Source of the DNA: Drosophila miranda
Taxonomy: Eukaryota; Arthropoda; Insecta; Diptera; Drosophilidae
Direction of reading: 5' to 3'
DNA: 64,000 nt
Assembly (NCBI RefSeq): GCF_003369915.1
Contig: NC_046675.1
Coordinates: 13,578,001 to 13,642,000, forward strand
The first letter of the stretch is position 1. Each line of letters begins with the position of its first letter. A program made the position numbers and the translations under genes. Shown here in pieces: positions 23,117 through 33,433 of the stretch. Under the pieces are notes generated by a model. That model was given only the letters and a program-made list of their open reading frames with translations. It did no database searches and was not told the DNA's origin.

Positions 23117-25342
23117 CTGCAAATGTAACACAAGTTAGTATCTCTATAATATGGTATGTCTCTAATATGTAACTTCTATTAGCAAAGACTAAACAATTAC
23201 CAAAAAAAACGTCATTTCAGAGTTTGGGATAGTCGAATGCGGAGTACAAACCTCGAAAGAGAGATGTGTTTGTTTCAGAACAGTACAAATGGCAATCGCC
23301 ATAGGGATTTTCGAAGGAGAATAAAGATACTGCTTCTATGTTTTTTACTGTTCTTTTCATCTGCTCATAATCTAAAAAATTTTTTCTTTTCGATAAGCCT
23401 TTTTATAAAAGTGTAATCTTCAAAGGTCTCAGAGTCTAAAAATGTTCTTGAAATATCTGATTTATTTTAAAGTCACTTCCGAAATTAAGCTTAAGACTCG
23501 CAAAGTGAAAATATGGAATATAGGCTTTTCGGGCTTCAGTTTTACGAGGGCTATTTAAGTTCATGGCCCAGGTCACTTTTAGCCTTATCAAGTCCCAAAG
23601 GCCATGCTGTGATGCCTTAAGAGAAGGAACCGATTCAGGCCTTCTTAGACATTAGTATGATTTTCATCAATAAGAATTTCAAAAAGAGGCTCGTGTCAAT
23701 TAGTGTAAGAAATTTTCAAGAAATAAGAGCAAAACAGCAATCGACTGTATGGTTGTTTTAGAGCGAGCCAATTGCCATTAAAGTTTTCGAAAACTGGTCA
23801 ACAAAAGCTGATCATGCTGCGATTCTGAGTGTAAATAACCCATATTTTGGTCGGAAGTTTTTGTAGAACTGAGGAAAACCAGCCTCCAAATACGTATTGT
23901 ATTTTACTACCACAATCCGAGCGGCATTAGACATTTGACGAAAGAGCCAGTTGAAAAAGTGGATGATCCCCGCCACAGCGGATGTAGTAAATTCACCTTG
24001 GATTGGATACACGACCATAAGAGAATATCAAAATAAGGACAGAAACTACAAAGAACGAGGGGGAACGTTGTGAGTTGCTGCGGACACCGCAACTCTACGG
24101 TTATACCCGATACTAAGTCAGTATAACTCTCCTCCGGAAGACGCCGCTAATATTAAACGACACGACAAAGAGTGCGTGCGAGAGAGACAGAAAATCAGTC
24201 TGAGCGTCACGTCGGGCGCTGCGTAGCCACTGCAAATTGATTTGTTCCTATTGGCTATAAAAATGATCTGATCTGATCCAGATTCAGCAATCTGATAGAT
24301 ATGGTCATTATCTATGATTCTGCGTTTTTAGTTTTCTCGAATGTGCAATATTGTGGATGCAACAGATTTTCGTCCTTTGTGTGGGCGGAAGAGGGTGGGG
24401 CGAAATTTTGAGATACACGTTTTATAGTAAAATCTAACTGGAGTGCGAATACCAAATTTGGTTACTCTAGCCTTAATAGTCTCTGAGATTTTTGAATATC
24501 CCCAGATTTTCGTCCTTTGTGGGGGCGGAAGGGGGTGTGGCGAAATTTTGAAACAAACTCGTCTCGGTCCGATATATTAGGAGTGTGGATACCAAATTTG
24601 GTTGCTCTAGCTTTTGTAGTCTCTGAGATCTAGGCGCTAATGTTTTACTCTAAGTAAGGCGCCTATGCTACGTGTGTGTTAGAGAGAGACAGGGCGAGAA
24701 AAAATGAAATTGTTTTCTTGATGCTGGCTATAATAATAATACGATCCAATTCAGATTCCGCAGTCTTAAAGATATGGTCATGCTCTACATTATATTCTAC
24801 GTTTTTGGTTTTCTCATATCTTTAAAATTGTGGATGCCACAGATTTTCGTCCTTTGTGGGGGCGGAAGTGGGCGGGGCGAAGTTTTGAAATATTTTTGTA
24901 GCAGTGACATATCACAGAAGTCTGGATCCAAAACACCGTTGCTCTAGCTGTTATAGTCTTTGAGCACTAGGCGCTGAAAGGGACGGACAGACGGACAGAC
25001 GGACGGACAGACAGCCATGTCTCAATCGGATCGGCTATTGATGCTGATCAAGAATATATATACTTTATGGGGTCGGAAACGACTCCTTCTGGACGTTACA
25101 CACATCCACTTTTACCACAAATCTAATATACCCCTATACTCATTTTGAGTATCGGGTATAAAAAGTATCGGGTATAATAATGAAAGAGAGAGAGAGAGAG
25201 TGAGAGTAAATATTCCTTGTGCGAGGTTCGCCACACACAAACCGAGAGGTGACGTCAATCGCATCAAACGAAGACCTATAAAACATCCCTCCATTGCACA
25301 GGTTTCATTCAATCAGAATGTTGTTTGTTACTCGGCACTTAC
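23117..25342 (-). other. Intron of the unidentified gene, with nested repeats
   Basis: This predicted 2.2-kb intron has GTAAGT at its 5' end (25337-25342 on the minus strand) and TTTGCAG at its 3' end. It contains a near-complete DINE-like repeat at 24055-25165, a GA dinucleotide run at about 25182-25206, and otherwise anonymous DNA at 23130-24050. Confidence 0.6.
24055..25165 (+). mobile_element. DINE-1/SGM-like Helitron-derived repeat, near complete
   Basis: The longest copy in the window. It begins with a hairpin, GAGTTGCTGCGG facing CCGCAACTC (24070-24097). The body holds a unit of about 130-150 bp repeated at roughly 24354, 24500 and 24836, each with CAGATTTTCGTCCTTTGTG and GGCGAAATTTTGA-type blocks. 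Near the end are GACGGACAGACGG proto-microsatellite repeats (24981-25015), then AAGAATATATATACTTTATG and the terminal GAGTATCGGGTAT. These features fit DINE-1/mini-me elements, non-autonomous Helitron relatives abundant in Drosophila. No transposase is encoded. Confidence 0.7.
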
Positions 25343-25512
25343 CTTGGCCTGGAGGTAATCGAAGCTCTTGGATGCGAAGACTATAGACTTAATAAGGGTG
25401 TGGTGCACGTCTGTGGCGCTTTTCTTCTTGTCCTCACTTAGTGTCTCAACACGTGGCCTGTCCTCTGGGCCAATTGCATAGTCAGCGCACCATATCAGAG
25501 GCTGATAATGTT
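25343..25512 (-). CDS. Internal coding exon of the unidentified spliced gene
   Basis: A 170-bp minus-strand exon with consensus borders: acceptor TTGCAATGCAG (ending at 25513) and donor CCAAG/GTAAGT (at 25342). One frame is open throughout, 56 codons after a split first codon, reading HYQPLIWCADYAIG at the start and ending SFDYLQAK. It begins in phase 1, so a coding exon with a start codon must lie upstream. None with a consensus donor is visible: the exon ending at 26458 has no ATG and, in this phase, a stop 10 codons before the donor. A join from the ATG at 26423 after 13 bases (MADA, then E, then this exon) would be in frame but would use a non-consensus GTCACT donor. Function unknown. Confidence 0.6.
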
Positions 25513-25535
25513 CTGCATTGCAATTTTAATTAATC

Positions 25536-26423
25536 TTAGCATATTTTTTTTGTGATGTCTGAACCCTCAAAACCAATTTTGACTGTTTCTAATTGTATGA
25601 GCTTGAATGTTTCGTTGTTGTCATCGGTTGTAATTTTCTGCCTTCTTGCTAATCTTTCAATTGACTTAATTTTTATGTTAGAAGTAATATTATCCATAAT
25701 TTCATTCTCAGAAAAACCGAGGGGCACCCCTTTAATTACTCCATAGGATTCCACATAGTCTTTTGGTATAAATACCACTAAATTCATTTTTTTTAACTCC
25801 TCATTTAAAACTAAATCATTTGCTTCGCTGAAAACCTTAAAATAAATCTTGTATAGTGTAGGCGCAAGAGCTACGATTTCTTTAATTCCTTTGATTTTAA
25901 GGTGTCTTATTTTTTCAAAAAAGAATAAGCCATTTTTTGTGTTTTTGTTTTCGAAGATGGTACTGTTCTTAGTCGATACTAGTACAGCCGCATCACCGAT
26001 GTGGCACTCACTATACAACACTGTTTCTCTTTCGATACCTACATTTGATGAGTTTATAATCGGATTAGTATTTTTATTCAGTGTTTTAGTCATTTCAGAA
26101 TTTCCAGTAAAACCATTTATGGCATTTGTGTGAGAATTGTGAACGGTCACACCGTCAGAAGCCTCCACCATTTTTTTACTGTCATCGTCTATCAGCATTT
26201 TGTTATTTATGTCTGTATTGGTGTTGTCGCTTTTTTGTTCCTTGCGCATCTTTTTTGCTGGGTACTTTTCGTTAGTCAAGCTGTCGAATATGTCCTCTTT
26301 CACACTTGAACACAAAGCACTGAAGTTTTTTGCTATTGTTTTTTGGGTTTGAATTTTGCTGCTTTTTGCCACCTGATCAGGGGGTTTCAATTTGGCAGAC
26401 ACCGAGTGACCGGCGTCCGCCAT
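25536..26423 (-). mobile_element. Non-LTR retrotransposon ORF1 (gag-like), C-terminally cut
   Basis: An intact frame of 295 codons from ATG at 26423 to TAA at 25536-25538. Residues about 215-290 have the pattern of the RNA-binding part of I/jockey-clade ORF1 proteins: a YGVIKGVPLGFSENEI-type segment, then an ARRQK basic patch, then VKIGFEGSDITKK. In that family CCHC zinc knuckles follow this point, but here a stop comes at once, and no ORF2 (endonuclease or reverse transcriptase) follows. Codon use is AT-rich, unlike the neighbouring exons. LINE copies normally lose their 5' end, so a fragment with the 5' part of ORF1 and no 3' part is odd. It sits on the same strand in the first intron of the unidentified gene, 29 bp after its putative donor. 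Family assignment is probable, not certain. Confidence 0.65.
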
Positions 26424-26457
26424 ACTTGCTGGTTTAACCAGATTGCCAAAGACTTAC

Positions 26458-26700
26458 CTCTCCTTTGGGAAATGAAAAGAGGAAAAATTTATATATTGAT
26501 GAAGATTTGTATGAAATAAACAATGATCCAATTTTTACAATCACTTTTAATTAAGCCTTTGTTGCTTGGAAAAAGTCACTTTTCAGACTGTTAAGAAAAA
26601 ACACGACCGGTCTCGCTCGCTGATGAAAAGGAAGTGATATTTTCTTATTAAAGCTAGACCAGGGCCACTGGCACAAACGTCAAATGTATATCGATACTGG
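26458..26700 (-). promoter_or_regulatory. Putative promoter and 5' UTR exon of the unidentified gene
   Basis: On the minus strand a consensus splice donor (GGAGAG/GTAAGT) ends an ATG-free stretch at 26458. About 230 bp upstream lies TATCGATA (26689-26696), the DNA-replication-related element (DRE) common in fly housekeeping promoters. Together they suggest a DREF-type promoter and a non-coding first exon for the gene at 22880-25512. No transcript evidence is available. Confidence 0.4.
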
Positions 26701-27002
26701 TTTCAGCAGTACTGGTTCAGTGTTGTAAAGCGGCAAAGGGCAAAAACGTGCTATAAAGCGCAACAAATATTCAAATAAACTTTAACGCTTTTTGTTGCTT
26801 TTGCTTTTGCAGTGACCAGATACTTGAATAAGGAATGTGCCAAAAAGAAACTGTACACATTGTATTTCTTATAACTTCAATGTTTTTGTTCCGATTTAAA
26901 TTTTTATTTTAATTAAAAAAAAGCCTAAACTTTCAATTTTGTTAAAAAATTTAACAAAATCTGTGGCATACACAATATTGAAGATTCGAAAAAACTAAAA
27001 GC
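26701..27002. other. Intergenic AT-rich sequence
   Basis: Lies between the putative DRE promoter and a reversed DINE-like fragment. No coding or RNA feature seen. Confidence 0.4.
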
Positions 27003-27275
27003 GCACAATCATAGATAATGACCATATCTATCAGATTGCTGAATCTGGATCAGATCAGATAATTTTTATAGCCAAAAGGAACAAATCAATTTGCACTGGC
27101 TACGCAGCGCCCGACGTCACGCTTAGACTGATTTTCTGTCTGTCTCGCACGCACTCCTTGTAGTGTCTTTTAATATTCGCGGCGTCTGCCGGAGGAGAGC
27201 CATACTGACTAAGCATCGGGTATAAATGTAGAGTTGCGGTCTCCGCAGCAACTCACAACGTTCCCCCTCGTTTTT
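27003..27275 (-). mobile_element. DINE-1/SGM-like repeat fragment, reversed
   Basis: The reverse complement matches the first part of the 24055-25165 copy: the GAACGTTGTGAGTTGCTGCGG-type start, the CTCCTCCGGCAGACGCCGC block, GACAGAAAATCAGTCT, and the AGATATGGTCATTATCTATG block. It is truncated at the left end and lies directly against the reverse-transcriptase fragment. Confidence 0.7.
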
Positions 27276-27286
27276 TCATATCTTCC

Positions 27287-27673
27287 ATGTTTTCGGAGAG
27301 ACTACCATCCTTCGTTAAATTTCTTTTAGCTAGGGCCCAATATCCCTCTAGCATCCGTATCGGTTTCAGCATCCGTACAGGCTTGGAATCTAAAAGGAAA
27401 GCTGAACGTCATAGGGCTGCCAGATTGTTGGAGTTGCGCGCAAAGTCCTATTGTCCGGTGGTGACACTGGACATAAGGAAGGAATTTAATTCGGCGGACT
27501 GGGCCTGGACGCTGGAGGCACTGAGGTCCTTCAACATCCCGGGCTACCTGCAAAATGCATGGACACGTGTCAGGGTTCCAGGGCATACGAAGTCTCCGCC
27601 GGAGTTACTCAGGGCTGCCGCGGGACTGGAGCTGGCGGACCAAAAACGGAGGCATGAAATTTATTTTGGTTAA
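27287..27673 (+). mobile_element. Degenerate non-LTR reverse transcriptase fragment
   Basis: Within this frame the segment VVTLDIRKEFNSADW followed by TLEALRSFNIPGYLQ matches reverse-transcriptase motif A of R1/LOA-type LINE elements (consensus of the type TLDVRNAFNSAxW). The next motif, SAGVTQGC, appears in another frame near 27593-27616, so the copy carries a frameshift. Neither endonuclease nor the YxDD catalytic core is present. It is a dead fragment only a few hundred bp long. Confidence 0.7.
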
Positions 27674-27908
27674 TATTTGTGGTCATATTAATAATATGGC
27701 TTAAAATATTTTTTTAATTGACTTGCAAGGCTGGTAGCGGCTTTATTCTGGTCGACGTAATCGTTGTTGCTATAAATCATAGCAGGCCTAGAGGAAAGAT
27801 TCTTAATATTAGAATATCAGAAATAATATATGATATTATATAATACTATTATATCTGAAAAGCAATTTCAGTGTTAAAGTGGCTTTGAGTTCTACATTTT
27901 CTTAAAAA

Positions 27909-27942
27909 ATGCCAAAACTTTTTTGTGGCTTCCGCAGCTTGG
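27909..27942 (+). CDS. C2H2 zinc-finger gene, exon 1
   Basis: Exon 1 of a three-exon gene whose other exons are at 28036-28621 and 28695-28854. ATG at 27909 reads MPKLFCGFRSL and ends in phase 1 at a GG/GTAGGT donor. The 93-bp intron ends in TTTCTAG, and the split codon completes as Asp, continuing [13 protein letters not shown] without a stop. I propose this exon because the main exon has no ATG between its upstream stop (27999) and its conserved body, and has a good acceptor at 28034-28035. No TATA box is evident just upstream; transposon debris lies further upstream. Confidence 0.6.
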
Positions 27943-28035
27943 GTAGGTACAGCGGCAATGACGAACGCTTTGAAGATGAGACAAAGACCTCTGAACCCTG
28001 AACCCTGAACCAAAACTACTCGTTTGTATTTCTAG

Positions 28036-28621
28036 ACATTTGCCGTGTTGTACCCAACGTGGTACCAACGACGAAACGCGATCGCGGCAGCTCTAGCGTG
28101 ATAAAAAACAGTGCCAACACAAACAAAAAATCGAAGCTGACCTTTCACTATGGCAGCATAAAGCCAACCGACAACTGGCTCAAGAGCGACGATCTACCCA
28201 TCGTAGAGAGGCGCCAGATGGAGCTGAGCCAGGGTGACCAGCTGATGGACATCCTACCGGAGAGTGAGAGCCACGAGGTCAGCCACACCATCTGGGAACT
28301 GGAGAAGCCGGGCCAAGCCCGAGATGCGGGCAAGAAGAAAAACGGTGCCAAAATAAGCTACATCAGTGTGACCAAAGACAACAAGCGCGTCTGGACCAAA
28401 GACAAGCAGTCCAAGCTGGTCCCAAAGCCATCAGCCATGCCGGAACCGCCTCCGATCAAGAACCCGCGACGCACCAAACAGAAAGGAGAGCTGTTCCACT
28501 GCAGCGAGTGCGAGAAAATCTTCAACCATTCCTGGATGCTGGTAGCCCACATGCGAACCCACACGGGCGAGCGTCCATTCAATTGCCCCGAACCGAAGTG
28601 CCAGAAGTCCTTCGCCGATCG
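28036..28621 (+). CDS. C2H2 zinc-finger gene, exon 2 (main exon)
   Basis: The joined product is 259 residues. Its first 140 or so residues are hydrophilic, with basic and acidic patches and no ZAD or BTB domain. A first finger lies at residues 167-187 (CSEC, then HMRTH), followed by the classic HTGERPF linker and a second finger starting at residue 195 (CPEPKC), which is split by the next intron in phase 2 after ADR. Two linked fingers with a TGEKP-type linker indicate DNA binding in the nucleus. Codon use is strongly fly-like. I do not recognise a named orthologue. The gene diverges from the unknown minus-strand gene across transposon debris. Confidence 0.85.
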
Positions 28622-28694
28622 GTAGGAGTTCCAACAAATTTACGTATAAATGAGGGAATTCTTTAACAATCTGCCATGCCATTCCTTATTGCAG

Positions 28695-28854
28695 CTCCAA
28701 TCTGCGCTCGCATCAGCGCTCCAAGGGCCACCACACCTGGAACTATCAGTGCGGCCAGTGTGGCAAGTATTTCAATCAAGAAAGCTTCCTGAAGCGTCAT
28801 ACCTTGGACGCCTGTCGCAAGTATCTGTTGAACATTACCCATAAGAAGGCATAA
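28695..28854 (+). CDS. C2H2 zinc-finger gene, exon 3 (C-terminus)
   Basis: After a 73-bp intron (GTAGGA donor at 28622, TTGCAG acceptor ending 28694) the frame continues [13 protein letters not shown], completing finger 2, whose last two histidines are five residues apart. A third finger follows at residues 226-247, YQCGQC with terminal HTLDAC, so it is of C2HC type. The stop is TAA at 28852-28854. An AATAAA lies at about 28905-28911, a likely polyadenylation signal. Confidence 0.85.
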
Positions 28855-28977
28855 TGGGGAATCCGAAATGTATTTAATTCATGGTATTGTACATGGTTAA
28901 AAAAAAATAAATGCATATTGTACTCGTTATAAAAACGGCTATGACCGTTACATATCACATTCATTATATGCATTTTT

Positions 28978-29245
28978 ATACCCGATACTCAAAATGAGTA
29001 TTGGGGTATATTAGATTTGTGGTAAAAGTGGATGTGTGTAACGTCCAGAAGGAATCGTTTCCGACCCCATAAAGTATATATATTCTTGATCAGCATCAAT
29101 AGCCGAGTCGATTGAGCCCTGTCTGTCTGTCCGTCCGTCCGTCTGTCCGTCTGTCCGTCCCCTTCATCGCCTAGTGCTCAAAGACTATAAGAGCTAGAGC
29201 AACGTTGTTTTGGATCCAGACTTTTGTGATATGTCACTGCTGGTG
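28978..29245 (-). mobile_element. DINE-1/SGM-like repeat 3' part, reversed
   Basis: Begins with the terminal CCCGATACTCAAAATGAGTA, then the GGATGTGTGTAACGTCCAGA block, CCCCATAAAGTATATATA, and a GTCY array (about 29120-29161) typical of this family. It ends within the TTGTGATATGTCACTGC block. It lies 70 bp after the likely poly(A) site of the zinc-finger gene. Confidence 0.75.
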
Positions 29246-32200
29246 GCAAGATCACCACCCCAATTAGCCGACGAGCATCCCAGCCGGGAATAACTGCGTG
29301 CCCCCTTCTCTCACTCCCCGACACCTGCCTAATTCGTTACAAAATAGCCACAGCAAAAAAGCTGTGGCCACACCCGAACCACTTCCCATACCATTTGCAA
29401 ATATATATAGGTAATCACTAATTTCTTGTTATCCAAGACCACTGGATTTTACGGCACTTGTATATGTATATGTAGAAATAATGAAAGAAAATCAAAGAAA
29501 TAGCCTATATTTTTGTGCTGGTTGTTAACCCATAAATTAACCCCTCTCAGCTCTTATTGATGGCCGTAAGGCCATTCTTTCCAAGGATTACCCAAATTGG
29601 CGAACAAAACTCAAATATTAAATGCGATGGCTTGGGATATGTGGCTGCCCGAATTGTTTCAGTTCCAGTTACTGTTTATCTGCGACCCATTCCATTACGG
29701 CCAATACCTAGCCCAGCATCAATTTTCCAAAGGCCGCAGCCACTTAACATTTCAAAGCGCCTCAGCCTGGCCAGATGCATTGGCCAAGTTTTAAGTGCGT
29801 GGCCCAGACACACATGCCGGATGCAATTTCGTTCAATGCAACTAAATTGGCTCATTAGCAAACAAGGTGGGACACTACGCAGAGACAGAGGCAGAGAATG
29901 AGAATCGTTTCTTTGGGCAGCCGAAAACGTTCAGGGCAACCAGATATTGTACACCTCCACCTATACCTCCACGTCGATTGGCAATGCTGAAAAGTTCGAA
30001 GTGCTTCGCTCAACGACTAAATCAAACAAAGGCAGTGGGCACTGGGAAAAAATTGTGTAAATTAAAGGATATATTTCCAAAACCAGAACCAAAGTGAACA
30101 GAGGATAAGAATTTTAATAAGTTTTGTTTGGAACACCGAATTCTTTAAGACTCTTGATGGCAGATGAGGGCTGCCTTTTAACATAAAGCCTATTTGACTG
30201 TTTTTGGTATGACCAGTTTGACAGTTTTTGGCCAAATCATGCTAAGAACTTCATCTTTGCAGAAATATGGAATTAACATTTCCATTTCCAAGAACATTTC
30301 CATTTTGTACGATTTTCAACGGGTATCTTCGAGACAAGAATGCTTCGATCAACTTAGTTAAACTTTTGGTGATGAAGCACCATTCATTCCCCCCTTCGCT
30401 GCAGAACGAGTCTCGTGAGGGTCGTCGAAAAACGTCCAAAAATTGCAATATTGTCATGAGATATCCTATGCGATAAAGACATTTTTGGGCATTTGACATT
30501 TTTCCCCAGAACACTCGTCTGAGCAAATTGGTTTCATCGGATGCAAAATTGTATCCATAATCATGGAGAATATTTTAAAAGGCTATAATATAATTTTGAA
30601 TTATAGCCTACGTAGATTATCCACTTTTTCGCCCAGTGCAGCGTGTATCTGGATACAATACATACTCGTATGTGATTGGCCGCAAAGTTTTGGCCACACC
30701 CACACTTCTTCTCGACAATTAAAGATCAGGGTGGAGGAGTGGGTGCTGGGTGGAGACGACTTCGATTGCGGTCAGGCCCCGCCGCAGTGTAAATCCCACA
30801 TTTGGCGGAAGCATCTGCACGGCCGAATGCGACGGTCGCTGTGCAAACAGTTCGATGCGACCAGGGCAGGGACGACGACTAATGCCTTAATTTATGGTCA
30901 CCAGATAAACACGGAATGATTTAAGGTCCCCGTCCCCGTCGCCGTCCCCGCCCCTCCATCGACTCGAACTCGGACTCGGACAAGTGTAAAACGTGTGTCC
31001 ACTAAAATGCAATTACTTAAACGGAGCGGAACGAACAATGCCACTCGGCTATAAATGTATATTTTTCGAGTTTAAATATTTGATGAGCTCGCGTCACCTA
31101 ATAAAATTGTAAAACACGAACATTTTATTGGGCGAAACTCTTGCCAGCCTTGCCAGTGTCTTCTCCGTAGTTTCTTTTGGGCAACTTGTCGCTTTTATTG
31201 AACCCTCCTCGGGGGAGCCGGCTGGGGGCAAGTTGAGCTAAGTGAATTTTTACGCCACCCCGAACGCAGCCGCGTGCTGCTGCCACAAAAAAAAAACCCC
31301 CCACACACAGACGCAGTCACCCAAAAGGAATGCCATCATTTTGAGGCCGAAGTGTTGAGTACCCTTGAAACATCAAATAATATGATAGCATACAGAAACA
31401 CACAAAACTTTAGTTTTATTCAAATGATGTATCCAAAATCGAGCCATTCCGACCCGTAAAACTGCCCGTATGGAAATTTTGGATACGTGGCAAATATCTC
31501 ATAAAGTAAGGAACTTCTTAGCTGTTTGTTGGTAAGACAAGACCCTCTACGAGTGTATAAAAAGATGAGCAGCAGCCACGACTTGCTTGCTTCCTTCTCA
31601 TACAACTTCTGCTGCTGTTGCAGGAGCAGATGCCGAACGTATTTTTAAACTAATTTTCCAACTGGGAGCATTTCGATGGCATTTAACGTGCCAGCCATCA
31701 AGCGGGGCGTCATGGTCAAGGGGAAAGAACTGAACTAGAGCCGAAGCTAGAGCAGTAGTTGGAGCCGAAGCTGGGGCTGAGGCTGAGGCTGGGGTCCAAG
31801 TTGTATCCGGCCAGCCCGTCCGTGTGGCTAGTTGAGCCGTAAATTATTTTAGCGTTTCAATTTGGCCAGAAGGGTGACAGTGGCCATTCGCTGAATGGTT
31901 CCCCTAATAAAGAATATATATGTAGATAGAGCCATCGCCAGCAAGTATTCCAAAACGAAGAGCAAATAAAGTTGGCTAATTCGATTTGATTTGCATTTAG
32001 AGCAGGCAAATTTCGGGCTATTTTTAAGCTGAAATAAAACTAAATTAGACTCAAAAAGTGTCCTTGCTCAACTGTCTTAAATACCAATTTAAATTTTATG
32101 CGCTTTAAATAGAAGGACTCAATGAAGTATAAGATTTCTGGCGGAGTTACACCCAAAGAAACACCTTTTAAAATTCCTCTAACCCGCGTCCAAATTTCCT

Positions 32201-33192
32201 TTTACTTAATCCCATTAAAAGCTTCCCATTTTCGAGACTTACGAGAGATTTCTATAGTTTCCTAGTTCATAAATAAATAAATTGCCATTTATTATTACTC
32301 ATTTCCGCTCATTAAAGTTCACTTTTTACTCGGGCTTGTTTCAGCCAGTTCAATTTAATTTTGCTTATTACCTTGGACTCGAGTCTCTCGTCTCTCGCAA
32401 GTTTACCTCTCCGTCAGGTGTATGAAAATGTCATTTATTAGCGCATCTCGTCCTGCCGCTGAGGGCCATCAAAAACCGCCGTGCAGCGCTAAATTTTGCA
32501 GGTCGTGAAAGGAAACGTCAGCGAAGATGCATAGCCAAGTTTTTGGCCAAATTTATGACCCCGCCGTAAGCAAACCAACAACATACGGATACGAACACCC
32601 ACACACACACACACAGATAGAAGTTCATATATATGTATTATGTACCTATATATGAACAGACAGACATCACGTACCCACTTTAAGCTCTATTTTAAGGTGG
32701 TCGCCGGGAACTCATCAAACATTTTATTACTCGGCCATGGAAAAAATTCGCTTGGGTCTTCATTTAAAGCAGACAATTTACTTGGAATCAGGAGAGTAGT
32801 GAAAATTAATGATTCATATTTAAAAATTAAAGATACATATCTATGTATAATATCTCACAATCGATTATTGTCTTTCCAGCTTTTCAAATGTTTCCAAATA
32901 TTTAGTAGCTTTAAAATTGTATAAATCTTTACAGATTAATGTACTATGTGTCTATGGTATTTTACAGAAACAAATGGGCATAAATATATATTATTTTTTT
33001 GTTTATTTTGCATTCCATAGCGTATTATTAATTTAAACATTGCAATAAATAATTCTAAGTAAAAATGAACAGTTTTGCCAATTGATAAGCGTATTAAATG
33101 CTTGGCGTACATATTAATATATACAATGAGCACTTCCCATCCAGACCGGCGATAACTACAGTTTTCTGAGTGATTCACATCCAAGCCGTTTG
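29246..33192. other. Non-coding region, no supportable gene
   Basis: Contains GC-rich low-complexity stretches (30925-30985 with CCCCGTC repeats; 31735-31800 with repeated GAGGCTGGGG-like hexamers), a CA run near 32600-32615, and AT-rich DNA at 32620-33130. GTATAAAAAG at about 31555 resembles a TATA box but no coding frame follows it. No gene is supported. Confidence 0.5.
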
Positions 33193-33387
33193 TCAATAGA
33201 CCTCCACTTGGAGTATGGCATCGCGGGCTTGGGAGAGCAGGGCCTTTCGGCCCCTGGAACGGCGGCACTCGCGGACACTGAGCCAGCAGTAGTAGAAGTG
33301 AACGAGCATCAGGGATATGAAGATAGGTGCACCCACCAAGTACACCATACCGATTTGGTTATCTCTCAGCAGTTCGCCGAATCCCAT
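33193..33387 (-). CDS. Small single-pass membrane protein, 64 aa
   Basis: ATG at 33385-33387, stop at 33193-33195. The product begins MGFGELLRDNQIG, then has a hydrophobic stretch at about residues 13-36 (GMVYLVGAPIFISLMLVHFYY), then a basic tail with SVRECRRSRGRK. The pattern is a single membrane anchor followed by a positively charged side, which predicts an N-out orientation or an anchor in an internal membrane. Codon use is clearly fly-like. A textbook core promoter stands upstream and leaves only a 16-base leader. The gene to its right (34086-34358) encodes a protein of similar plan. I do not recognise the family, and it has no signal peptide cleavage site that I can see. Function unknown. 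Confidence 0.7.
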   Translation of the reverse strand: MGFGELLRDNQIGMVYLVGAPIFISLMLVHFYYCWLSVRECRRSRGRKALLSQARDAILQVEVY

Positions 33388-33399
33388 GGTGAAGGCTGA

Positions 33400-33433
33400 A
33401 ACTGAATTTTTTTCCTTTATACTTTTTTATATA
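33400..33433 (-). promoter_or_regulatory. TATA box plus Initiator core promoter
   Basis: On the minus strand TATATAAAAAAG occupies 33433-33422, and the Initiator TCAGTT occupies 33405-33400. The distance from the first T of the TATA box to the Initiator A (33403) is 30 bp, the classic spacing. The predicted transcript would start 16 bases before the ATG of the 64-codon gene. Confidence 0.6.

Noticed and set aside
23812..24092. Possible transposase fragment upstream of the DINE-like copy
   Set aside because: A few residues recall mariner-type proteins, but no ordered set of motifs could be found, unlike the Tc1 relic at 46.4 kb.
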